A stretch of 24,268 bases of DNA, from contig VBCQ01000003.1 in the NCBI GenBank assembly GCA_005882155.1, positions 1-24,268 on the forward strand, written 5' to 3'. This document shows, piece by piece, positions 17,973-24,268 of the stretch. Below the pieces are notes generated by a model. The model worked only from the letters and a program-made list of their open reading frames with translations, did no database searches and was not told the origin of the DNA. This stretch comes from Betaproteobacteria bacterium (GTDB taxonomy: Bacteria > Pseudomonadota > Gammaproteobacteria > Burkholderiales > Burkholderiaceae_C). Both the position numbers and the translations under genes were made by a program. Positions within the stretch are counted from its first letter, which is position 1, and each line of letters starts with the position of its first letter.

Positions 17973-19102
17973 CTCGACATCTCTTTCACGCTGCCCGCCC
18001 TACTTCGGACCGGTCTGCTGCATGACGAGCTTGCGCAACTCATCACCGCGCTGCATCAGCCCATGGCAGCCCGATGTCGCACGCCGCGCTTCATCGGCAT
18101 CGCCGGGATCGATGAAAGCGAGCATCGCGACGAGCGGATTCAAAAGCGTCAGCGCTCCGGCTGCGCCGACGCGCCGGGCCATCGGTTCTCTGCGCAGCAT
18201 CAACTTCGGATCGGCGAAGCTGCCGCGCAACTGAATCGGCGTGCGCAGCGCGAGCGGGCTGAAGTCCCACGGCGCGACGACGGCGCGCAGGTCCAGCGTC
18301 TCGTCGGCGAGCAATGCGCTGCCGTCGGCCCAGATCGCCGAAGCGCTGGTGTCGATCACCATCACGCGCGGCCGCAGTACGCCGCGCGTCGCGGTGATGT
18401 CGGCCACCGCGCATTGCAGCGTCAACGGATCGTCGCCGCGGAACAGCGAGCCGATGAGGTCGACGAAATCCGCTCCAACCGCTTCGACCGCGCGATGCGT
18501 GGCCCTCGCGTCGTGCAGTTGCATGCGCACGTTGCCATCGAGGCTGCCGAGGATCTCGGCAGCCGACTGGCCCTGCCCGGTCAAGTGCGCCCGTCCTTCG
18601 AGCTGACCGGTCAGCACCGGTGCTGCAAGGTTGGCACGCGCCGGATGGATCCAGCGCTCTACGCGCACGCCGCCCCAGCGCAAATCGGCTCGCCACAGCG
18701 CCTTGTCGCCGCGCCCGTCGAGCCGCAGATTGCCGGCGACCCGGCCTTGCGCGGTGCGCGCGTCGACGTCGCTCAGCGACAGCACGCCACGGCTCAATTG
18801 GAGATGAGCGTGCAGCGGCGCCACCGCTTCGAGCTCGCCGCTGCCCATGTCGACATGGGCGATGTCGACGAGCACGTTGGCGTCCATCGCCCGCAGCGAT
18901 GAAAGATCGAAGCGGCGCTGCGGCAGCTTTCGTGCGTGATCGTTGACCATGGTAGACGTGGCCGCACCGACCGCCGGGCCGAGGTCCGCGAGCAGCAGCC
19001 TGCGACCCGTCAAGCGTCCGGCGAGCAGCGGCACGGGCCGCCCGGCCTCGTAGCTGAACGCGCCGCTGAGCCGGCTCGCGCCGACCGCGATGTCGTCGAT
19101 GA

Positions 19103-19343
19103 TGGCGCGCCAAGTCGACCCGTCCTTCACGACCCCGCCGACCGCGTGGAACGGCGCGGTGGTCGGCAGCGTGAGACCGAGCGGCTCACCGACCGCGGCG
19201 AGCGACGGACCGTGCAGATCGAAGCGGCCGGTCAATCCACCAAGGCGCAAAACGTCGGTCGCGGTGCCGCGAAACACGAGCTTCGAAGCACCGACGCTGG
19301 CATCGAGCATCACCGGCACCGGCGCGGGATGCGCCGAGCGGGC
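19103..19343. repeat. 241-bp tandem duplication, copy A
   Basis: Directly abuts copy B (19344-19584). The copies match at 235 of 241 positions. The six differences in copy A are at 19143, 19197, 19209, 19212, 19218 and 19242, all spaced by multiples of three and all silent. Copy A is in frame with the 3' part of the asmA-like gene. Confidence 0.95.
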
Positions 19344-19584
19344 TGGCGCGCCAAGTCGACCCGTCCTTCACGACCCCGCCGACGGCGTGGAACGGCGCGG
19401 TGGTCGGCAGCGTGAGACCGAGCGGCTCACCGACCGCAGCGAGCGACGGTCCATGCAGGTCGAAGCGGCCGGTCAATCCACCGAGGCGCAAAACGTCGGT
19501 CGCGGTGCCGCGAAACACGAGCTTCGAAGCACCGACGCTGGCATCGAGCATCACCGGCACCGGCGCGGGATGCGCCGAGCGGGC
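19344..19584. repeat. 241-bp tandem duplication, copy B
   Basis: Second copy, in frame with the upstream (5') part of the asmA-like gene. It encodes exactly the same peptide as copy A, from PVMLDASVGASKLVF to KDGSTWRA. Because 241 is not a multiple of three, the pair shifts the frame by one base. Confidence 0.95.
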
Positions 19585-20353
19585 GATCCACGGCAGCACG
19601 CCGGGCGAGCGCAGGCTCACGACGATCGGCTTGTCGCGATACTGGCCGGTGGCGGCGAGGCGCAGGCCACTCGCAACGGCCGGCGCCGGCGTCGACGCGG
19701 CGCGCGCCGCGCTGGCCACCGCCGCCTCGACTGCGCGACCACTCGCGTCACTGCTCTCGGTCAACGAGAAGCGCGCTGCGAGCCGCAATGCGACCGGATC
19801 GTCGCGGTAGCGCAGCGTGCCGCGCGCGACGCTCAGCTGGTCGAACAGCGGCGCTTCGAAGGGGTGCGCTTCGATATCGGGCCGCGGCTTGCGGCCGAAC
19901 TGCCACGACGCGCGGCCATCGGCGAGGCGCTCGATCTCATCACTGCGTCGCGCGCGCGCAGCATGTACGGCGCGTGGCTCCACGCCGGCGCGGCGATCTC
20001 GATCGCGGGCGCGTCGAGGCGAATGCCGCCCAGCAGATGCACGCTGACCGACGCCGGCGTATGACCGTCGATCGCGAGGCTGACGCGCCGATCGAGCGTG
20101 CTCGACAGCCAACGCTGCATCGGATCGGCGAGGAAAGGCCAGCCCAGCGTCTCGCAGGCTGCCAGCACCGTACCGACGCTAACAAGCAGCGCAATGAGCA
20201 CCCACGGCCAGCGCCGGTGCCATCGAGCGGCAGCAGGCTCGCTCACGCACAACTCCTTCCACACTGAATCGCCATCCTCGATGCTCGCCGCCAATGGCGA
20301 TAGCGGCGGCAACCGGTTCTGGCTGTGGGCGTGTTCCTACAGGCTTTAAAGTG

Positions 20354-20968
20354 ATGCCCATGTCGCACTCGCTGCATCCACGCCACCCCACCGCACAGTT
20401 GTCCAAAGTTCGCGCCGAATGGGGTGGCGACAAGGACTTGTGGATCTACGGCTATGCGTCGCTGATCTGGCGGCGCGAGTTCGATGCGGTCGAGCAGCGT
20501 CACGCGACGGTCTACGGTTGGCATCGGGCGCTCGAGATGCGCTCGCACATAAACCGCGGGACGCCTGAGTGCCCGGGACTGGTGTTCGCGCTGGTGGCCG
20601 GCGGCTCGTGTCGGGGCATGGTGTATCGCGTTCCACGCGAGCGCACCGAGGCCGAGCTGGAGCGCTTGTGGCTGCGTGAGATGCCCACCGGCGTCTACGA
20701 CCCGAGGTGGCTGCCTTGCCGCACGCCCAAGGGCACCGTGCACGCGCTCGCCTTCACGCTGAGCCGGCGCAGCCCGAGCTATATCGGCCGCCTGCCCGAA
20801 GCGCAGTTGATCGACGTGCTGCGCAGCGCTTGCGGGCGTTTCGGCACGACGCTCGAATACCTGCTGGAGACGGCGAACTCATTGCGCGGCTGCGGCATTC
20901 GCGATCGCGAGATCGAGCGGCTCGTCGCGCTGGCGCGACGCCATGCGCTCACTCACGCCAAATCGTGA
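20354..20968 (+). CDS. Gamma-glutamylcyclotransferase, ChaC type
   Basis: A 204-residue protein of the ChaC/GCG family, which in the family cleaves glutathione to 5-oxoproline and Cys-Gly. The glycine-rich substrate loop is YGYASLIWR (residues 32-40). It is followed by VYGWHRALEMRSHINRGTPECPGLVFAL and GGSCRGMVYRV, as in ChaC. The conserved catalytic glutamate is E109 in LWLREM. Three in-frame starts are close together (GTG 20351, ATG 20354, ATG 20360); ATG 20354 is chosen, with CAGG ten bases upstream, but the choice is uncertain. It is divergent from the asmA-like gene. It is not beside chaA/chaB, so the old cation-transport naming is not supported here. A glutathione-turnover role fits the other glutathione genes in the window. 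Confidence 0.9.
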   Translation: MPMSHSLHPRHPTAQLSKVRAEWGGDKDLWIYGYASLIWRREFDAVEQRHATVYGWHRALEMRSHINRGTPECPGLVFALVAGGSCRGMVYRVPRERTEAELERLWLREMPTGVYDPRWLPCRTPKGTVHALAFTLSRRSPSYIGRLPEAQLIDVLRSACGRFGTTLEYLLETANSLRGCGIRDREIERLVALARRHALTHAKS

Positions 20969-20993
20969 TTCAGCGCGGCGCTGCGGCCGCGGC

Positions 20994-21587
20994 CTACATC
21001 GAGCGCAGCGCTTCGAGATCGGCCTCGGTGTCGACATCGATCAGCACACCGGGGTCATCGATTTCGACGCCGTGCGCCGGATAGCGTGCCACCAGCCGCC
21101 GCGCACCTTCGTCGCCGGACAGCATGACGAGCTCGGAGTACAGCTCGGCAGCGAAGCCGACCGGGTGCCCGCGCCGGCCTTTGTGCTGGGCATAGGCGAC
21201 CGGATGATGCTCGAGCTCGCGCGCCACCGCGCTGATGGTCGCCGGCTGAACGATCGGCATGTCGCCGGGCAGCACGAGCCAGCCCGGCGCATCGGGGCGC
21301 GCCGCCACGCCGGCGGCGATCGAATAGCCCATGCCCAGCGGCTCGGGGCCCGGTGTGCCGACCGACGGCAGCACGACGACGTCGCGCGCGGCCACGTGGC
21401 GGCGTGCCGCGTCGGCGAGCTCGTGCGTCGTCACGACGACCACCGGCAAGTGGCTCGCAATCGCGTGGCGCAAGGTGCAGGTCAACACGCTCGCGCCGCC
21501 CAAGCGCTGCGTCAGCTTGTGCCCCGCCGCACCGAAACGGGAACCCGTTCCGGCTGCCAAGACAATCACCGCCGGCCGCGATTTCAT
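20994..21587 (-). CDS. Nucleotidyltransferase, MobA/MocA-like
   Basis: A 197-residue NTP-transferase-fold protein. The nucleotide-binding loop is VIVLAAGTGSRFGAAGHKL, with the L-A-A-G-x-G-x-R-x-G signature near residue 10. The metal-binding motif is LVLPGDMPIV, and GRRGHPVGF and DVDTEADLEAL near the C terminus are as in MocA/MobA-like enzymes. In the family these add CMP or GMP to molybdopterin, often for xanthine-dehydrogenase-type enzymes. No molybdoenzyme gene is nearby, so the substrate is uncertain. ATG 21587 is chosen because GAGGGAAAG lies just upstream and the fold starts four residues in. It is convergent with the ChaC-type gene. Confidence 0.85.
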   Translation of the reverse strand: MKSRPAVIVLAAGTGSRFGAAGHKLTQRLGGASVLTCTLRHAIASHLPVVVVTTHELADAARRHVAARDVVVLPSVGTPGPEPLGMGYSIAAGVAARPDAPGWLVLPGDMPIVQPATISAVARELEHHPVAYAQHKGRRGHPVGFAAELYSELVMLSGDEGARRLVARYPAHGVEIDDPGVLIDVDTEADLEALRSM

Positions 21588-21791
21588 CTTTCCCTCACGT
21601 TCGATTCTCGGTTCTGCGTGGCGTCGACTTCGCCACGCAGACAAGGATGGAATCGTCAGCCGCAGCTAGCTAGAGGGCGTCTACTTAAGGCCTTCCCCGT
21701 AAGCGTTTTGGAGTAGGCATTATTGAGGTTGGTAGTTCTACGAATCGATTACATCGAGTTACCAAGCTTTCTGACTTTCTATACTTCCAAC
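21588..21791. other. 204-base intergenic region, widest gap in the window
   Basis: It separates the minus-strand nucleotidyltransferase from pdxH and is more AT-rich than its surroundings on its right side. I see no open frame, tRNA or terminator. An inverted repeat TTGGTA (21729-21734) / TACCAA (21760-21765) and a TATACT box are the only features. Confidence 0.5.
21780..21785 (+). promoter_or_regulatory. -10 box next to the pdxH start, possibly leaderless
   Basis: TATACT matches the -10 consensus at 5/6 and ends six bases before ATG 21792, so the transcript would begin at or next to the start codon. No Shine-Dalgarno sequence precedes the ATG. A weak -35 (TTACCA or GTTACC, 15-16 bases upstream) is the main doubt. 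Confidence 0.35.
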
Positions 21792-22427
21792 ATGCCGACC
21801 ATTGCCGACCTCCGCAAAAGCTACGAGCTTGCCGAACTCGACGAGCGCGCGTCCGACGCCGATCCGCTGAAGCAATTCGATCTGTGGTTTCTGCAGGCGC
21901 TCGAAGCGCAATTGCCCGAGCCGAACGCGATGACGCTCGCGACCGTGGGCGCCAACGCGCGGCCATCGACGCGCGTCGTGCTGATCAAGGGCTACGACCC
22001 GCGAGGCATCGTCTGGTATACGAATTACAAAAGTCGCAAAGGCTGCGAGCTCGCTGCAAACCCGTTCGCTGCGCTGCAGTTTCATTGGGTCGAGCTCGAG
22101 CGCGTGGTGCGCATCGAAGGCCGCGTCGAGAAAGTCAGCGAAGAAGAGTCCGATGCGTACTACTGCACCCGCCCCCTCGACTCGCGCATCGGCGCCTGGG
22201 CCTCGCCGCAAAGCGAAGTCATCGCGTCGCGCGCGTCGCTGGTGGCGAATGCCGCCAAATTCGGCGCGCTCTATCTGCTGAACCCGCCGCGGCCACCGCA
22301 CTGGGGCGGATTTCGCCTCGTGCCCGATCGATGGGAGTTCTGGCAGGGGCGCAGGTCGCGCCTGCACGACCGGCTGCGCTATCGGCTCGACGGCACGCAG
22401 TGGGTTCGCGAACGGCTCGCGCCTTGA
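21792..22427 (+). CDS. pdxH: pyridoxamine 5'-phosphate oxidase
   Basis: FMN enzyme that oxidises pyridoxine or pyridoxamine 5'-phosphate to pyridoxal 5'-phosphate, the last step of vitamin B6 synthesis and salvage. The 211-residue protein begins MPTIADLRKSYELAELDE, with the N-terminal R-K-x-Y-x-x-x-x-L-x-E family pattern. The FMN-binding strands are ARPSTRVVLIKGYDPRGIVWYTNYKSRKG (in pieces along 21955-22041). WASPQSEVI follows, and the C-terminal signature is PDRWEFWQGRRSRLHDRLRYR, which includes PLP-contacting residues of the family. Length matches E. coli PdxH closely. It ends six bases before the convergent msrA stop. ATG 21792 is chosen as the family start even though it has no ribosome binding site. 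Confidence 0.96.
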   Translation: MPTIADLRKSYELAELDERASDADPLKQFDLWFLQALEAQLPEPNAMTLATVGANARPSTRVVLIKGYDPRGIVWYTNYKSRKGCELAANPFAALQFHWVELERVVRIEGRVEKVSEEESDAYYCTRPLDSRIGAWASPQSEVIASRASLVANAAKFGALYLLNPPRPPHWGGFRLVPDRWEFWQGRRSRLHDRLRYRLDGTQWVRERLAP

Positions 22428-22433
22428 CGGTTC

Positions 22434-22973
22434 TCAGCCGGGCTTGACGCGGCTCGCAAACGTCTTGCGGAACTTCTCGACTTTCGGCGCGACAACGAAA
22501 GCGCAATAGCCCTGCTCGGGGTGGTTCGCGAAGTAGTGCTGGTGATAGTCCTCGGCGCGCGAGTAGTTCGCCTCGGGCTGCAATTCGGTGACGGCGCGCC
22601 CACCGTGCTGCGAATTCACTTCGGCCAGCACCTCGCGCGCAATGCGCTCCTGCTCGGCGTTGTGAAAGTAAATGCCCGAGCGGTACTGCGTGCCGCTGTC
22701 GTTGCCCTGCCGATTCAAGGTCGTCGGGTCGTGAATGACGAAGAAGATCTCGAGGATCTCGCGCAAGCTGATGCGTGCGGTGTCGTAGCTCACGCGAACG
22801 ACTTCGGCATGGCCGGTGCGTCCGCTGCACACCTGCTCGTAGCTCGGGTTGCGAGCCTCGCCGTTCGAGTAGCCCGACTCGACCGCGGTCACGCCGTCGA
22901 CCCGCTCGTACACCGCCTCCAGACACCAGAAGCAGCCGCCGCCCAAGGTGATGGTGTCGATCGAAATGCTCAT
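22434..22973 (-). CDS. msrA: peptide methionine (S)-S-oxide reductase
   Basis: Repairs oxidised methionine, reducing the S epimer of methionine sulfoxide in free or protein-bound form. The 179-residue protein has the catalytic GCFWC motif with Cys14, followed by the typical LEAVYERVDGVTAVESGYSNG, YEQVCSGRTGHAEVV, DPTTLNRQGNDSGTQYRSGIY and AEDYHQHYF. The E of HAEVV and the Y residues of the active site are present. A C-terminal cysteine (GYCAFVV) may act in resolution. GGAG lies seven bases before ATG 22973. There is no fused MsrB domain. It is convergent with pdxH and divergent from gcdH. Confidence 0.97.
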   Translation of the reverse strand: MSISIDTITLGGGCFWCLEAVYERVDGVTAVESGYSNGEARNPSYEQVCSGRTGHAEVVRVSYDTARISLREILEIFFVIHDPTTLNRQGNDSGTQYRSGIYFHNAEQERIAREVLAEVNSQHGGRAVTELQPEANYSRAEDYHQHYFANHPEQGYCAFVVAPKVEKFRKTFASRVKPG

Positions 22974-23076
22974 GAGTTTCTCCGTGTGAGGGGCGCGTTG
23001 TCGGATTGTCCGGCAGCCGTCGTCGAAATGTCAGCGGCTTATCATCTGTCGCACAGCAAGACCAGGACTTACAGCC

Positions 23077-24268
23077 ATGAAGACCGCATTTCAGTGGGAC
23101 GACGCATTTCGATTGAACGATCAGTTGAGCGACGATGAGCGTGCGGTGCGCGACGCAGCTCACCAGTACTGCCAGCAACGCTTGCAGCCGCGCGTGCTGA
23201 TGGCTGCGAGACACGAGAAGTTCGATCGCGAAATCATGAATGAGCTCGGCGAGCTCGGCATGCTCGGCTCGACGATCGACGGCTACGGCTGCCCCGGAGT
23301 CAACCACGTGAGCTACGGCCTCGTGGCGCGCGAAGTCGAGCGCGTCGACAGCGGCTACCGCAGCGCGATGAGCGTGCAGAGCTCGCTCGTGATGCATCCG
23401 ATCCATGCCTACGGCAACGAAGCGCAGCGGCAAAAATACCTTCCGAAGCTTGCGACCGGCGAATGGGTCGGCTGCTTCGGCCTCACCGAGCCGAACCACG
23501 GCAGCGACCCGGGCAGCATGTTGAGCCGCGCCAAGCCGGTCGATGGCGGCTACCGGCTGAAGGGCAGCAAGATGTGGATCACGAACTCGCCGATCGCCGA
23601 CGTGTTCGTCGTCTGGGCCAAGCTCGAAGAGCCGAACGGCCAAGTGGGCGGGCAGGAAAGCATTCGCGGCTTCATTCTGGACAAAGGCATGGCAGGGCTG
23701 TCGGCCCCGAAGATCGAAGGCAAGATGAGCCTGCGCGCGTCGGTGACCGGCGAGATCGTGATGGACAACGTGTTCGTTCCGGCCGAGAACCTGCTGCCCA
23801 ACGTCAGTGGCCTCAAGGGGCCGTTCGGTTGCCTCAACAAAGCGCGCTACGGTATCGCGTGGGGCGCGCTGGGCGCGGCCGAATTTTGCTGGCATGCGGC
23901 GCGCCAATACACACTCGATCGTCAGCAGTTCGGCCGCCCGCTCGCCGCGACGCAACTGATCCAGAAGAAGCTTGCCGACATGCAAACCGAAATCACCCTC
24001 GGCCTGCAAGGCTGCCTGCGTGTCGGGCGGCTGCTCGACGAAGGCAAGGCTGCACCCGAGATGGTGTCGTTGATCAAGCGCAACAGCTGCGGCAAGTCGC
24101 TCGACATTGCCCGCACGGCGCGCGACATGCACGGCGGCAACGGCATTCACGACGAGTACCACGTGATCCGCCACATGATCAACCTCGAGACGGTGAACAC
24201 CTACGAGGGCACGCACGATGTGCATGCGCTGATTTTGGGAAGGGCGCAGACAGGGATTCAGGCGTTCA
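23077..24268 (+). CDS. gcdH: glutaryl-CoA dehydrogenase, 3' end outside the window
   Basis: FAD enzyme that dehydrogenates and decarboxylates glutaryl-CoA to crotonyl-CoA in lysine, tryptophan and aromatic acid breakdown. 397 codons are visible and the frame runs off the end. The acyl-CoA dehydrogenase fold is clear: GCFGLTEPNHGSDPGSM, KMWITNSPIADVFVVWAK, LDRQQFGRPLAATQLIQKKLADM and ARDMHGGNGIHDEYHVIRHM. The catalytic glutamate is E377 in NTYEGTHDVHALILGRAQTG. R95 in YRSAMSVQSS corresponds to the arginine that binds the free carboxylate of glutaryl-CoA, which separates this enzyme from other acyl-CoA dehydrogenases. Only the last few residues are missing. The LysR or CoA-transferase genes often found beside gcdH are not in the visible part. 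Confidence 0.94.
   Translation, partial: MKTAFQWDDAFRLNDQLSDDERAVRDAAHQYCQQRLQPRVLMAARHEKFDREIMNELGELGMLGSTIDGYGCPGVNHVSYGLVAREVERVDSGYRSAMSVQSSLVMHPIHAYGNEAQRQKYLPKLATGEWVGCFGLTEPNHGSDPGSMLSRAKPVDGGYRLKGSKMWITNSPIADVFVVWAKLEEPNGQVGGQESIRGFILDKGMAGLSAPKIEGKMSLRASVTGEIVMDNVFVPAENLLPNVSGLKGPFGCLNKARYGIAWGALGAAEFCWHAARQYTLDRQQFGRPLAATQLIQKKLADMQTEITLGLQGCLRVGRLLDEGKAAPEMVSLIKRNSCGKSLDIARTARDMHGGNGIHDEYHVIRHMINLETVNTYEGTHDVHALILGRAQTGIQAF

Larger units (their letters stand above)
18000..20246 (-). pseudogene. AsmA-family protein, frame broken by a 241-bp duplication and a second lesion
   Basis: An inner-membrane-anchored AsmA/YhjG-type protein, a family linked to outer-membrane and phospholipid homeostasis. 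The N terminus has one TM segment (PWVLIALLVSVGTVLAAC). The C-terminal half shows AsmA features such as DLSSLRAMDANVLVDIAHVD, LSDVDARTAQGRVAGNLRLDG, ATRGVLRPRVMVIDTS and GSFADPKLMLR. GTG 20246 is the likely start: AAGGAG sits six bases before it; ATG 20312 is in frame but has no such site. Reading down, the frame changes near 19940 (after YMLRARDAV, before EIERLADGRASWQFG), where family members have roughly 25-35 more residues. It changes again at 19343/19344, where a 241-bp segment is present twice. Removing one copy rejoins the frame. As written no full-length protein can be made; an assembly error is a strong alternative. Confidence 0.8.

Noticed and set aside
19103..19584. The 241-bp repeat as an evolved internal domain duplication
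   Set aside because: 241 is not a multiple of three, so one copy destroys the frame, while the differences between the copies are all silent.
20354..20968. ChaC as part of a cation-transport (chaABC) operon
   Set aside because: No chaA or chaB beside it; the motifs support gamma-glutamylcyclotransferase activity.
22219..24225. 668-codon minus-strand open frame across pdxH, msrA and gcdH
   Set aside because: Overlaps three genes with clear catalytic motifs in other frames; its own sequence resembles no family.

Overview
The window is GC-rich, densely coded DNA from a betaproteobacterium, most likely of the order Burkholderiales. The indications are an acnB/acnA pair very close to known betaproteobacterial sequences, an edd-eda Entner-Doudoroff operon, a glutaryl-CoA dehydrogenase, and the general gene style. 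Genus cannot be assigned from the sequence alone. The content is ordinary chromosomal housekeeping and stress genes. I see no phage, insertion sequence, CRISPR array, tRNA or rRNA.

Layout. 1-126: 3' end of a PIN-domain (VapC-like) gene. 164-9552: aconitase B (broken by a small out-of-frame deletion), a large hybrid sensor kinase, then aconitase A, all on the + strand. 9553-10544: a hairpin-rich convergent gap, an ArsC/YffB-family reductase and a small lipoprotein (- strand). 10680-13189: an SDR oxidoreductase (+) convergent with an MFS transporter/MarR pair (-). 13190-14214: a 22-bp perfect palindrome between marR and a divergent hotdog thioesterase plus glyoxalase I pair. 14319-15450: an Rrf2 regulator (-) divergent from a beta-class glutathione S-transferase (+). 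15457-17903: eda and edd (-), with a HexR-like operator inside the edd promoter. 18000-20246: an AsmA-family gene (-) carrying an out-of-frame 241-bp tandem duplication and a second frame break. 20354-24268: ChaC-type gamma-glutamylcyclotransferase (+), MobA/MocA-like nucleotidyltransferase (-), pdxH (+), msrA (-) and a glutaryl-CoA dehydrogenase (+) cut by the window end.

How the genes fit together. Central carbon metabolism is represented by aconitases A and B, Edd/Eda and GcdH. A second theme is glutathione and electrophile or oxidant handling: glyoxalase I, GST, ChaC, MsrA and a thiol reductase of the ArsC fold. The hybrid kinase lies between the two aconitase genes, which raises the unproven possibility that it responds to a TCA-cycle cue.

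Main oddities. acnB and the asmA-like gene are the only two genes with broken frames. In the asmA-like gene the two 241-bp copies differ at six sites, all at the same (third) codon position, and encode identical protein, although one copy throws the gene out of frame. That pattern fits two strain haplotypes joined during assembly better than a biological duplication, so the broken genes should be checked against reads before being called pseudogenes. The most credible biology is regulatory: the marR palindrome with probable leaderless marR translation, and the HexR-like site lying exactly in the edd promoter spacer. I found no convincing new multi-gene system.
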